Shown here piece after piece: positions 6,418 to 15,653 of a DNA stretch of 22,031 nucleotides. This stretch comes from CAZGTQ01 sp964528575. GTDB lineage: Bacteria; Planctomycetota; UBA1135; GCA-002686595. Position numbers and translations under genes: made by a program. The stretch lies in assembly GCA_964528575.1 (NCBI GenBank), contig CAZGTQ010000096.1, positions 1 through 22,031 of the forward strand. The letters are read 5' to 3'. Under the pieces are notes generated by a model. That model did not search any database and was not told the DNA's origin. It saw only the letters and a list, made by a program, of their open reading frames with translations. Each line of letters begins with the position of its first letter. Position 1 is the stretch's first letter.

Positions 6418-7014
6418 ATGACCATCATTCCGTACGTCATCGAGAAGACGGGCCGCGGTGAGCGGACCTACGACATCTACTCGCGCCTGCTCGAAGACCG
6501 CATCATCTTCATCGGAACGCAGATCGACGACACCGTCGCGAACGCGGTGATGGCGCAACTCCTGTTCCTGGACCGCTCCAACCGCTCGCAGGACATCAAC
6601 ATCTACATCAACTCGCCCGGCGGCTCCGTCACCGCGGGCCTCGCGATCTACGACACGATGCAGTTCGTGCAGCCGGACGTCGCGACGTACTGCCTGGGCC
6701 AGGCGGCGTCGATGGGCGCTGTGCTCCTCGCGGGCGGCACGAAGGGCAAGCGTTACTCGCTCCCCAACTCGCGGGTGATGATCCACCAGCCCTGGGGCGG
6801 CGCGCAGGGCACCGCCCGGGACATGGAGATCCAGGTGGGCGAGATCCTGAAGATGAAGAAGCGGCTCGAGGAAATCCTTTCCAGGCACTCCGGGAAAGAC
6901 GTCGAGGAGCTCGCCAAGGCGACCGATCGCGACCATTTCATGAGCGCCGAGGAGGCTCGCGACTTCGGTCTGATCGACCACGTGGTCGCGCGCCTCGACG
7001 AGAACGCCAAGTAG
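6418..7014 (+). CDS. clpP: ATP-dependent Clp protease proteolytic subunit
   Basis: This encodes 198 residues, standard for mature ClpP. The serine-protease triad is intact: Ser98 in GQAASMGA, His123 in MIHQP and Asp172 in TDRDHF. The oxyanion-region motif NSPGGSV is at 65-71. The N-terminus MTIIPYVIEK gives the usual axial-loop start with little or no propeptide. ClpP forms a double heptamer and degrades substrates unfolded by ClpX, whose gene begins 17 bases downstream. GGAG at 6403-6406 is a distant (11-base) Shine-Dalgarno candidate. All key residues are seen directly, so the assignment is secure. Confidence 0.98.
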   Translation: MTIIPYVIEKTGRGERTYDIYSRLLEDRIIFIGTQIDDTVANAVMAQLLFLDRSNRSQDINIYINSPGGSVTAGLAIYDTMQFVQPDVATYCLGQAASMGAVLLAGGTKGKRYSLPNSRVMIHQPWGGAQGTARDMEIQVGEILKMKKRLEEILSRHSGKDVEELAKATDRDHFMSAEEARDFGLIDHVVARLDENAK

Positions 7015-7018
7015 CCGG

Positions 7019-7024
7019 TACAAT
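7019..7024 (+). promoter_or_regulatory. TANNNT -10-like hexamer before clpX
   Basis: TACAAT, the best -10 match in the window, lies in the 17-base clpP-clpX gap and ends seven bases before the clpX ATG. No -35 word and no Shine-Dalgarno sequence are seen. It could give clpX its own leaderless transcript independent of clpP. Confidence 0.4.
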
Positions 7025-7031
7025 AGCGCCG

Positions 7032-8492
<1,461 letters not shown>

Positions 8493-8544
8493 GCGCGGGC
8501 CGCTCCCCCCCGCCGAGAGTCGCACCGGCTTCCAGCTCCACACG

Positions 8545-8603
8545 CGGCCGCCGGACTCGGCCGCCGGTCTGGACGGTCGGTCTGGACGATCGGTCTGGTC
8601 CGT
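8545..8603. repeat. 13-bp tandem array, about 4.5 copies
   Basis: A 13-bp period runs from CGGCCGCCGGACT (8545) through CGGCCGCCGGTCT (8558). The period continues as CGGTCTGGACGGT (8565), CGGTCTGGACGAT (8578) and CGGTCTGGTCCGT (8591). It sits between clpX and citrate synthase. The 203-base gap otherwise shows only a TACGAT word at 8646-8651, about 45 bases before the citrate synthase start. Confidence 0.85.
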
Positions 8604-8695
8604 AGGAGCGCATGCCACGCCCGTTGAGGGCGCCCCGCCGCCTCACTACGATGGTCGCCCGCTGCCTCCACTCGGGGGGCGCCGTCGGAGAGACC

Positions 8696-9988
8696 ATGCC
8701 CCAAGAAGAAGCGCGGACCGCCCGTCTCACGTTCGAAGGCAAGACGATCGACCTGCCCGTCGTGCGCGGCACGGAGGGCGAGACCGCCATCGACATCACG
8801 AAGCTGCGGCGTGACACGGGGCTGATCACGCTCGACCCCGGCTACGCGAACACGGGCGCGTGCCAGAGCGCGATCACGTTCATCGACGGCGAGAACGGCA
8901 TCCTGCGCTACCGCGGCTACCCGATCGAGGAGCTCGCCGAGCGCAGCACGTTCCTCGAGGTCGCCTGGCTCTTGATCCACGGCGAGCTGCCGACGCGCGA
9001 GGAGCTCGAGGGCTTCCGCGTGGACATCCGGCGGCACACGATGCTGCACGAGGCCTACCGCCAGTTCTTCCGCGCGATCCCGCGCACTGCGCACCCGATG
9101 CCGCTGTGCGCGGCGGCGGTCGGCGCGCTCACGACGTTCTACCCCGAGCCGGAGACCGAGCAGGACATCTCCGACTCGGTGACGCGGCTCCTGGCGAAGA
9201 TGCCGACGATCGCGGCGTACTCGTTCAAGCACTCGATCGGCCAGCCGTTCATGTACCCGATGAACGACCTGGACTACGCGTCGAACTTCCTGCGCATGAT
9301 GTTCGCGACGCCGTGCGAGGACTACGAGGTCGACCCGATCGTCTCGCGCGCGGTGCAGATGCTCCTCATCCTGCACGCGGACCACGAGCAGAACTGCTCG
9401 ACCAGCACGGTGCGCCTCGTCGGCAGCTCGATGGCGCACCTGTACGCGACGATCTCGTCGGGCATCAGCGCACTGTGGGGATCGCTGCACGGCGGCGCGA
9501 ACCAGAAGGTGATCGAGATGCTCAACCAGATCACCGCCGAGGGGGGCAACGCCGACCGCTTCATGGAGCGCGCGAAGGACCGCGACGACCAGACGCGCCT
9601 GATGGGATTCGGGCACCGCGTGTACAAGAGCTACGACCCGCGCGCGAAGATCCTGAAGCAGACGTGCCACGACCTGCTCGAGCGGCTCGGCGCGGGAAGC
9701 CGCCAGCTCGAGGTCGCGATGCGGCTCGAGGAGGTCGCGCTGCGCGACTCGTACTTCGTCGAGCGCAACCTCTACCCGAACGTCGACTTCTACTCCGGCG
9801 TCATCTACCAGACGATCGGGATCCCGGTGAACATGTTCACCGTGCTGTTCGCGATGGGCCGCCTCCCCGGCTGGATCGCGCAATGGCTCGAGATGCGCCA
9901 CGACCCCGCGTTCCGCATCGGCCGCCCGCGCCAGGTCTACCAGGGCGCGACCGAGCGCTCGTACCTGCCGATCGAGGACCGCGCGTAA
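8696..9988 (+). CDS. gltA: citrate synthase (type II)
   Basis: This encodes 430 residues from the ATG at 8696, close to the 427 residues of the E. coli hexameric enzyme. GGAG at 8687-8690, five bases before it, supports this start; the frame extends upstream to 8612 but that part is low-complexity. The catalytic residues are His265 in SLHGGANQ, His307 in GFGHRVYK and Asp364 in PNVDFYSG. The N-terminal beta region (residues 10-60), typical of Gram-negative citrate synthases that NADH may inhibit, is present. The enzyme condenses acetyl-CoA with oxaloacetate to begin the TCA cycle. It appears to be transcribed alone: the next gene has its own -10-like word and the preceding gap is long. A 2-methylcitrate synthase is less likely, given this length and the intact N-terminal region. 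Confidence 0.95.
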   Translation: MPQEEARTARLTFEGKTIDLPVVRGTEGETAIDITKLRRDTGLITLDPGYANTGACQSAITFIDGENGILRYRGYPIEELAERSTFLEVAWLLIHGELPTREELEGFRVDIRRHTMLHEAYRQFFRAIPRTAHPMPLCAAAVGALTTFYPEPETEQDISDSVTRLLAKMPTIAAYSFKHSIGQPFMYPMNDLDYASNFLRMMFATPCEDYEVDPIVSRAVQMLLILHADHEQNCSTSTVRLVGSSMAHLYATISSGISALWGSLHGGANQKVIEMLNQITAEGGNADRFMERAKDRDDQTRLMGFGHRVYKSYDPRAKILKQTCHDLLERLGAGSRQLEVAMRLEEVALRDSYFVERNLYPNVDFYSGVIYQTIGIPVNMFTVLFAMGRLPGWIAQWLEMRHDPAFRIGRPRQVYQGATERSYLPIEDRA

Positions 9989-10051
9989 GCGGCGCGGGGC
10001 TGCGCGGCCCGGTTTCCGCCGGACCCCGCGGAGATCGCCGGCCACCTGGAC

Positions 10052-10057
10052 TATCCT
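10052..10057 (+). promoter_or_regulatory. TANNNT -10-like hexamer before DHH gene
   Basis: TATCCT ends six bases before the ATG of the DHH phosphoesterase gene. No Shine-Dalgarno sequence or -35 word is seen. It fits a leaderless transcript. Confidence 0.35.
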
Positions 10058-10063
10058 GCTGCC

Positions 10064-11020
10064 ATGTCGCCTCGCTCGCCGCTCGCCATCCACTACCACC
10101 GCGACTTCGACGGGATGTGCGCCGCCGCCATCCTGGCGAAGGTGTTGCGCGACCTCCGCGGCGAGACGATCGAGGTCCAGAGCGTCAACTACGACCAGCG
10201 CCGGGACTGGGGCTCGTTCGGCGAGGGGACGCGCTTCGCGATCGTCGACTTCCATTTCCACCCGCGCGCCGAGTACTGGTTCGACCACCACCCGACGACG
10301 TTCCTCGACCCGTCGCTGCGCGCGATGTACGAGCCGTCGGAGCGCTGGCGCTGGGACGAGACCGCTCCGTCGTGCCCGCCGATCATCCTCGCGCACGCGA
10401 AGGAGCACTGGTCCTACGAGCCGGAGCCGCGCTTCGTCGAGATGGCCGAGTGGTCGAACCTCGTCGATGCCGCGCAGTTCGTCAGCGTCGACCAGGCGCT
10501 GTTCGGCGACGATCCCGCGCTGCGCATCTCGCGTTCGCTGTCGGTCGCGCCCGACCGCGACTGGACCGACGAGCTCGTGCGAGCCCTGATCGACGCGAAC
10601 CTCGCCGACGTCGCCTCGCGGCCCGACGTCGAGCGCGCGTACCAGCGCGCGGCGCGCAACCGCGACCGCGCGCTGGAGCAGTTCCCCCCCACCGTGCGCT
10701 CGGTCGAGAACGGCGTGCTGCTCTACGACGCCTCGAGCAACAAGATCCGCCGCGAGCGCTTCGCCGCGTTCTTCCACCATCCCGAGATCCGCTACTCGGT
10801 CGGCGTGATCCCCACGCGCGCGGGCTACCACGTCACCGCGGGCGTGAACCCGTGGAACGCGCCCGACCACGACGTGCACATCGGCGAGATCATGGAGACG
10901 TACGGCGGCGGCGGCCACCGCACCGTCGGCGGCGCGAACCCGCCGTCGCTCGACGAGACGCGCCGCGTCGCGCGCGAGGTGGCCGAGCGGATCCGCGCAG
11001 CCTGCGCGAGCGGCGCGTGA
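10064..11020 (+). CDS. DHH-family phosphoesterase
   Basis: This encodes 318 residues. Motif I is HRDFDG with His12, Asp14 and Asp16, motif II has Asp62, and the signature Asp74-His75-His76 follows. The C-terminal half ends in a DHHA1-like substrate-binding motif, TYGGGGHRTVGGA (279-291). This architecture is shared by nanoRNases, cyclic-dinucleotide phosphodiesterases and related Mn-dependent exonucleases. Which of these applies cannot be decided, and the sequence looks distant from classic NrnA. There is no signal peptide, so it is cytosolic. The ATG has no Shine-Dalgarno sequence. The gene stands between citrate synthase and rlmN, and the 160-base gap to rlmN contains a tandem array. Confidence 0.88.
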   Translation: MSPRSPLAIHYHRDFDGMCAAAILAKVLRDLRGETIEVQSVNYDQRRDWGSFGEGTRFAIVDFHFHPRAEYWFDHHPTTFLDPSLRAMYEPSERWRWDETAPSCPPIILAHAKEHWSYEPEPRFVEMAEWSNLVDAAQFVSVDQALFGDDPALRISRSLSVAPDRDWTDELVRALIDANLADVASRPDVERAYQRAARNRDRALEQFPPTVRSVENGVLLYDASSNKIRRERFAAFFHHPEIRYSVGVIPTRAGYHVTAGVNPWNAPDHDVHIGEIMETYGGGGHRTVGGANPPSLDETRRVAREVAERIRAACASGA

Positions 11021-11052
11021 CGAACGAACGTGGCGGCTGGCGCGTGGCGGCT

Positions 11053-11122
11053 GAGACGTGACGGCCGAGACGTGACGGCCGAGACGTGACGGCCGAGACG
11101 TGACGGCCGAGACATGACGGAC
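11053..11122. repeat. 14-bp tandem array, five copies
   Basis: GAGACGTGACGGCC is repeated exactly at 11053, 11067, 11081 and 11095, with a fifth copy at 11109 that has two changes. Degenerate pieces extend on both sides, including GAGTGACGG at 11164-11172 just before the rlmN start. Four perfect copies imply recent expansion. Confidence 0.95.
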
Positions 11123-11180
11123 GGCGCGTGACGCCGAGACGGCGCGCCCGACACGTGACCGCCGAGTGACGGAAGGAGCC

Positions 11181-12221
11181 GTGAGCAACCCGCTGTTCGA
11201 GCTGACGCCCGCCGAGACCGAGGAGCGCGTCGTCGCGCTCGGCGGCCGCGCCTTCCACGCCCGCGAGCTGCGCCGCGCGGTCTTCGAGCGCGGCGTGCTC
11301 GACTACGCCGAGCTGAGCTCGCTCTCGAAGGAGCTGCGCGCGCGCCTCGCGCACGAGCTGCCGATCCTCGTCGGAACCGAGCTCGCGCGCCGCGCGACGC
11401 CCGACGGCACGACGAAGCTGCTGCTGCGGTTCGCGGGCGGCGCGACGGTCGAGACGGTGCACATCCCCTCGATGCGAGCGGGCCGCGGCGCAACGGTGTG
11501 CGTCTCGACGCAGGTCGGCTGCCCGGTCGGTTGCCCGTTCTGCGCGTCGGGCAAGGCCGGCCTCGAGCGCAACCTGGCCGCGCACGAGATCGTCGAGCAG
11601 TTCGTCCGCGCCCGCGCGCTCGGGCCCCTCGGCCGGGCGGTCGTCATGGGCATCGGCGAGCCGCTCCTCAACTGGGCGAACCTCGCGCGCGCGCTCGCGA
11701 CCGTGCGCGAGGAGCTCGGCCTCGGCGCGCGCAAGATCACGGTCTCGACCGTCGGCTTTCCCGAGCGCCTGGCGCGCGTCGCGCAGGAATCGGGCGGTCG
11801 CCCCGGCTTCCAGCTCGCGATCTCGCTCCACTCGCCCGACGACGAGCAGCGCGCGCAGCTCGTCCCCGCGATGGCCGGCACGCCGGTCGAGGACGTGCTG
11901 CGCGCCGGCGACGACTGGTTCAGCGCGACCGGCCGCGAGGTGACGTACGAGTACGTGCTGCTCGGCGACGAGAACGACGGGCCCGCCCACGCCGCGCGCC
12001 TCGCCGAGCGCCTGCGCGGCCGGCGCGCGACGGTGAACCTGATCCCGTACAACCCGGTCGCGGGCGAGCCGTGGCGCCGGCCGCAACCCGCCGCCGTCGA
12101 GCGCTTCCGCGCCGCGCTCGAGCGCGCCGGCGTCGTCGCGACCGTGCGCTGGTCCCGCGGCGTCGAAGCGGACGCTGCCTGCGGGCAGCTCCGCATCCGC
12201 GCGCGCTCATCGACCGTCTGA
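11181..12221 (+). CDS. rlmN: dual-specificity RNA methyltransferase RlmN
   Basis: This encodes 346 residues from the GTG at 11181, preceded by GGAAGGAG (11171-11178) at rather short spacing. A second GTG at 11166 would add five residues and is an alternative. It is a radical-SAM enzyme: the iron-sulfur motif CPVGCPFC gives Cys114, Cys118 and Cys121. The two methyl-transfer cysteines are Cys107 (in VCVSTQVGC) and Cys334 near the C-terminus (in DAACGQLR). MGIGEPLLN at 156-164 is the SAM-binding GGEP-like motif. RlmN makes 2-methyladenosine at A2503 of 23S rRNA and A37 of some tRNAs. The context shows no resistance genes, so RlmN is preferred over Cfr. The 3' end overlaps the convergent HEAT-repeat gene by 15 bases. 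Confidence 0.92.
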   Translation: MSNPLFELTPAETEERVVALGGRAFHARELRRAVFERGVLDYAELSSLSKELRARLAHELPILVGTELARRATPDGTTKLLLRFAGGATVETVHIPSMRAGRGATVCVSTQVGCPVGCPFCASGKAGLERNLAAHEIVEQFVRARALGPLGRAVVMGIGEPLLNWANLARALATVREELGLGARKITVSTVGFPERLARVAQESGGRPGFQLAISLHSPDDEQRAQLVPAMAGTPVEDVLRAGDDWFSATGREVTYEYVLLGDENDGPAHAARLAERLRGRRATVNLIPYNPVAGEPWRRPQPAAVERFRAALERAGVVATVRWSRGVEADAACGQLRIRARSSTV

Positions 12222-12794
12222 GAACGCCGGCGCCTCTCCGAGCGACCGCGCCGCCTCGTGGCGCACGCTCGCATTCACGTCCTGCGCCGCCGCCCGCTCG
12301 AGCGCCGCGCGCACGTCCGGATCGTCGAGGTAGCCCGCGAGCGTCTCCGCGGCTTCGCTGCGCACGCCCCAGCTCGTGTCGTGCTCGAGCGCCTCGAGCA
12401 GCGGGTCGCGCAGCGCGGGGTCACGTACGCCGTCGAGCTGACGCAGGACGTCCGCGCGCACGTCCGCGTCCGGCGACGTCCGCGCGAGCCCGGCGAGCGC
12501 TGCGACCAGCGCCGGGACGTCGCGCGGATCGACCGCGCCCGTCGCGCGACCGCGCAGGACGCGCAGCGCGGCGAGCCGCTGCTCGGGCGCGCTCGCGGCG
12601 TCGACGATCGTCGTTTGCAGGTCGGACGTCGGGCGCGACCGGTAGCGCCACTCGAGCGCCTGGGCGCGCTGGAGCGGCGTCGGGTCGCTCGCGTACGCGA
12701 TCCACGCCGACAGCGCGACGACGCCGGCCAGCAGCGCGGCGAGCGGCCCGCGCACGCGCCTCCACGGGCTGCGCTCTCCGGACGACTCCGCCAT
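12207..12794 (-). CDS. membrane-anchored HEAT-repeat protein
   Basis: This encodes 195 residues. A basic N-terminus is followed by one hydrophobic segment (about 17-35), which acts as an anchor or uncleaved signal. Residues about 60-190 are helical HEAT-like repeats, best seen in ADVRADVLRQLDG (114-126), WGVRSEAAETLAGYLDDPDVR (142-162) and ASVRHEAARSLGEA (175-188). HEAT repeats are protein-binding scaffolds; no enzymatic motif is visible. The start is well supported by GGAGGGAGGGG just before the ATG. The gene lies 69 bases downstream of lysine aminotransferase on the same strand, and its end overlaps rlmN in the convergent direction. The partner protein is unknown. Confidence 0.82.
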   Translation of the reverse strand: MAESSGERSPWRRVRGPLAALLAGVVALSAWIAYASDPTPLQRAQALEWRYRSRPTSDLQTTIVDAASAPEQRLAALRVLRGRATGAVDPRDVPALVAALAGLARTSPDADVRADVLRQLDGVRDPALRDPLLEALEHDTSWGVRSEAAETLAGYLDDPDVRAALERAAAQDVNASVRHEAARSLGEAPAFSDGR

Positions 12795-12835
12795 GGACCC
12801 CTCCCTCCGCTCTCGGCGCGTTGCAGAGCACGGCG

Positions 12836-12851
12836 CGCTTCTCGGGAAGCG
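12836..12851 (-). terminator. small hairpin after lysine aminotransferase
   Basis: CGCTTC and GAAGCG form a 6-bp perfect stem with a 4-base loop, 12 bases after the stop of the aminotransferase gene. There is no T-tract, so it may only partly separate this gene from the downstream HEAT-repeat gene. Confidence 0.3.
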
Positions 12852-12863
12852 GAGCCGGAGCTC

Positions 12864-14186
12864 TCAGGCGCGCGCGCCGGCCGGCAGGCTCGCGGCGACG
12901 CGCTCGAGGATCTGCTCGATCTCGCGCTCGGCCACGACGAGCGGCAGGCGGAAGCGGATCGACTCCGGGCCCGAGGACAGCGCGAGCAGCTTGTGCGCGA
13001 GCATGTCCTTGCGCATCCGGTCGCGCGCCTCGCGACTCTCGAGCGTCATCGCGACGAGCGAGCCGAGCCCGCGGACGTTGGAGAAGCCGCCGCGCTCGCG
13101 CGCGAGCTCGCGCAAGCCGCGGATGAGCTGCTCGCCGCGCGCCGCGACGTTCTCGGCGAGCTTCTCCTCGAGGATGATCTCGATGAACTTGCGGCAGCGC
13201 ACCATGTCCGTGAGATTCCCGCCCCACGTCGAGTTGATGCGGCCCGGGAGCCGGAAGACGTTGTCGGCGACCTCGTCGACGCGCTCGCTCGCGTAGATGC
13301 CGCACACCTGCGTCTTCTTGCCGAACGCGCAGACGTCGGGCGCGACGCCGTGGTGCTGCCACATCCACGCCTTGCCGGTCCCGAAGAAGCCCGTCTGCAC
13401 CTCGTCGAAGATCAGGAGCGCTTCCTCGGCATCCGCGTACTCGCGCAGCTTGCGCATGAACTCGGTGCGGAAGTGGTTGTCGCCACCCTCGCCCTGGATC
13501 GGCTCGATGATGATCGCCGCGATCTTCTTCTTGTGGCGCGCGAACGCCTGCTCGATCTCCTCGTACGCGCGCCGCTCCTGTGCCTCGACGTCGTTCGCGA
13601 TCCCGCCGTCGAGATCGAAGACGATCTTGGGGTTGTGCACGCGCGGCCAGTCGAACTTCGGGAAGAGCGCGACCTTGGCCGGCTCCGTGTTCGTCAGGCT
13701 CATCGTGTAGCCCGAGCGCCCGTGGAACGCCTCGCGGAAGTGCAGGATCACGAGGTCGTTCGCGACGTCGTCGAGCTTCGTGCGCCCGAGCTTGCGCGCC
13801 TTCCAGTCGAACGCGGCCTTGAGCGCGTTCTCGATCGCGAGCGCGCCGCCCGACACCCAGAAGTGGTGCGGGAAGCCCGCCGGCGTGACGCGCGTGCCGA
13901 ACGCGTCGACGAACGCGGCCATCTCCTTCGTGTACAGGTCCGAGTTCGCAGGCTTGGTCAGCGCCGCGCGCAGGAGCTCGGCGCGGTACGCCGGGTCCTC
14001 GCAGCGCGGGTGGTTGTAGCCGATGGGCCACGACGCGAAGCACGTGAACGCGTCGAGGTACTCCTCCCCGGTCGACGCGTCGTGCAGCCAGGCGCCGTGG
14101 GACCGCTCGAGGTCGAGCACGAACGGAAAGCCGTCGACGAGCTGGTGACGGCGCAGGACCTCGTGGACTTGCTTCGATTCGATCAT
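12864..14186 (-). CDS. lat: L-lysine 6-transaminase
   Basis: This encodes 440 residues; the family is about 440-450. The enzyme moves the epsilon-amino group of lysine to 2-oxoglutarate, giving 2-aminoadipate 6-semialdehyde. It is a class III PLP aminotransferase. The segment LLIFDEVQTGFFGTGK (258-272) holds Asp261, which pairs with the pyridine nitrogen. The PLP lysine is Lys290 in FGKKTQVCG, a segment characteristic of LAT rather than ornithine or GABA aminotransferases. FTCFASWPIGYNHP (47-60) and NSTWGGNL are also typical. The ATG at 14184-14186 has GAGGAG seven bases upstream; the frame is open further but reads through GC-rich non-coding sequence. The neighbouring ALDH-like gene is upstream on the same strand, so a lysine-degradation pair is suggested, although that protein lacks the catalytic cysteine. 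The 261 bases upstream hold a weak promoter candidate and a repeat. Confidence 0.92.
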   Translation of the reverse strand: MIESKQVHEVLRRHQLVDGFPFVLDLERSHGAWLHDASTGEEYLDAFTCFASWPIGYNHPRCEDPAYRAELLRAALTKPANSDLYTKEMAAFVDAFGTRVTPAGFPHHFWVSGGALAIENALKAAFDWKARKLGRTKLDDVANDLVILHFREAFHGRSGYTMSLTNTEPAKVALFPKFDWPRVHNPKIVFDLDGGIANDVEAQERRAYEEIEQAFARHKKKIAAIIIEPIQGEGGDNHFRTEFMRKLREYADAEEALLIFDEVQTGFFGTGKAWMWQHHGVAPDVCAFGKKTQVCGIYASERVDEVADNVFRLPGRINSTWGGNLTDMVRCRKFIEIILEEKLAENVAARGEQLIRGLRELARERGGFSNVRGLGSLVAMTLESREARDRMRKDMLAHKLLALSSGPESIRFRLPLVVAEREIEQILERVAASLPAGARA

Positions 14187-14389
14187 GGGGAGGCTCCTCT
14201 CGCGACCGGCGGGCGCAGCCGCTCGGCTCGTCGGGCGGGCGAGCGCGGCCGTCGTGGCCGTGGGGTTGCGGCGCGTCGTCGGCGTTGCCCGACGAGAGCC
14301 GGTTGCCCTCGTCCTCGACCCGCGGGGCCGAGGCGAGCGCCCGCGCGACGGCGGCCCGGCCGGTTGCGGCCGGCGTCGGCGAGCCAGAC

Positions 14390-14420
14390 AGTCTATCGGC
14401 CGGCCGCCGCGCTTCCACAA
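14390..14420 (-). promoter_or_regulatory. weak sigma70-type promoter candidate upstream of lat
   Basis: On the - strand TTGTGG (14420-14415) and TAGACT (14395-14390) are separated by 19 bases, longer than the ideal 17. They lie about 200 bases before the lat start. AGAC-T-GTCT forms a small palindrome across the -10. Confidence 0.22.
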
Positions 14421-14427
14421 GCAGCCG

Positions 14428-14479
14428 CCTAGGCGCCCCCCCGCCACCTAGGCGCCCCTAGCGCCCCCTGCCGCCACCT
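14428..14479. repeat. short direct repeats at the 3' end of the ALDH-like gene
   Basis: CCTAGGCGCC occurs at 14428-14437 and 14447-14456, and a diverged CCTAGCGCC at 14457-14465. CCGCCACCT occurs at 14441-14449 and 14471-14479. The second CCTAGG copy supplies the TAG stop of the ALDH-like gene, so the last residues of that protein are encoded by the repeat. Confidence 0.7.
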
Positions 14480-15653
14480 CGTCGTCCCCGCCGCCCTCGC
14501 GCGCCCGGTGGACGCGGATCAGGCTCAGGACGGGCGCCGGGTCGTGGCTGCGGGCGAGCCGCGAGTCCGGCTCGACGTTCGTGAACACGGTCGGCTCGAC
14601 GACGCGGCCCTCGCTGCGCCGCAGGGGCCGGTCCGGCTCGCCGCCCCGGATCAGCGTCGCCCCCTCGTCGAGGCCCAGCTCGCGCAGCCCGCGCACGCCC
14701 GCGACCGCGTCCTCGTCGATCAGCGCAAGCGGCTCGGCGACGTCGGGGCTGCGCTCGAGCTCGGCGAGGAGCTCCTCGGTGAAGGCCGAGAACGCGCGCT
14801 GCGGGCACAGCACGCGCCCGACGTGTCCCGGGAGCTGGCCCGAGAGCGTGGTCGCGCGCCCGAACGCGCGCCGCACGACCGTGCGCGCCTCGTCGGCGGG
14901 GTCGCGGCCGGCCGAGACGACGTACTCGCTGTTCGTCGCGAGCTCGAGGTCGAGCTCGAGCCCGTCGCCGCGCTCGCGCGCGAGGCGGCGCCAGAGCGCG
15001 AGCTCGTCGCTCGTCCCCTCCGCGACGAGCGCGACCGTGTCGGGCGCGAGCGCCGCGGCCTCGTGCGCGGACGGTCCGGCGCCGTGCAGCAGGCCGACGA
15101 GCCCGGGGGGCAGGCCGCACTCGTCGAGGACGCGCACCCACAGGTCGGCGGCCAGCGGGAAGCGGCGGTCGGCGAAGCAGACGACGGGGCGGCCGGCGAG
15201 GAGCTGCGGGACGAGCAGGTTGCCGATGCCGGTGAGGAACGTCGTCCAGCGCGGCGCGACGATCGCGATGCCCGGCGGGCGCGGCTCCTGCGTGCCGCGC
15301 GCGAGCGTCTGGTGCAGGCGCGCGAGCCCGGCGCGCAGCCACGGCTCGCGCTCGCCGCGCTCGAGCCCCAGGAAGCGACCCAGCCCGTCGTCGCCGCGCG
15401 CGCGCCGCTCGAGCTCGTCGAGCGCGAGCTCCAGGCCGCGCCGCCGCTCGTCGGGCGACCAGGTCCCCCATTGCTCCGCGCCTGCGCGCGCCAGCTCGAG
15501 CGCGAGCGCGACGTCGGGCTCGTCCGAGCGCGGCCAGGCGCCGAACGACTCGAACGGAGCGCTGCCCTGACGCAGCGTGAACGTCGCGCCGCCGATCGCC
15601 GTTCGATCCTCTCCGCCGAGCCGATTTCCGCGCAGCCCTTCGCTCAACGCCAT
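14448..15653 (-). CDS. truncated aldehyde-dehydrogenase-like protein lacking catalytic residues
   Basis: This encodes 401 residues if it starts at the ATG at 15651-15653; no Shine-Dalgarno sequence marks it, so the start is uncertain. The ALDH fold is recognisable. LTGIGNLLVPQLLAGRPVV (140-158) matches the NAD-domain segment, LELDLELATNSEYVV (232-246) the usual LELGGK region with a glutamate at 237. SGQLPGHVGRVLCP (271-284) matches the SGQxCxxxxRV active-site segment, and PTVFTNVEPDSRLA...PVLSLIRV (354-381) the C-terminal region. The catalytic cysteine position is Pro275, the Glu of EEIFGPV is lost, and the protein stops where 80-90 more residues are expected. It cannot work as a normal dehydrogenase. 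It may be a decayed gene, a regulatory pseudoenzyme or a divergent reductase. It lies upstream of lat, whose semialdehyde product would need an active ALDH. Confidence 0.7.
   Translation of the reverse strand: MALSEGLRGNRLGGEDRTAIGGATFTLRQGSAPFESFGAWPRSDEPDVALALELARAGAEQWGTWSPDERRRGLELALDELERRARGDDGLGRFLGLERGEREPWLRAGLARLHQTLARGTQEPRPPGIAIVAPRWTTFLTGIGNLLVPQLLAGRPVVCFADRRFPLAADLWVRVLDECGLPPGLVGLLHGAGPSAHEAAALAPDTVALVAEGTSDELALWRRLARERGDGLELDLELATNSEYVVSAGRDPADEARTVVRRAFGRATTLSGQLPGHVGRVLCPQRAFSAFTEELLAELERSPDVAEPLALIDEDAVAGVRGLRELGLDEGATLIRGGEPDRPLRRSEGRVVEPTVFTNVEPDSRLARSHDPAPVLSLIRVHRAREGGGDDEVAAGGARGA

Noticed and set aside
8612..8695. Earlier start for citrate synthase
   Set aside because: It adds a non-conserved basic segment, whereas GGAG precedes the ATG at 8696 and that start gives the family's usual length.
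11053..11122. CRISPR array
   Set aside because: The copies are contiguous 14-bp units without unique spacers, and no cas genes are near. The same holds for the other arrays.
11181..12221. Cfr-type resistance methyltransferase
   Set aside because: The sequence matches general RlmN features and there is no resistance or mobile-element context.
14187..14447. Upstream extension of lysine aminotransferase, or the missing C-terminus of the ALDH-like protein
   Set aside because: The translation is Arg/Pro-rich without any aminotransferase or ALDH motif in any frame, and a good Shine-Dalgarno marks the lat start at 14186.
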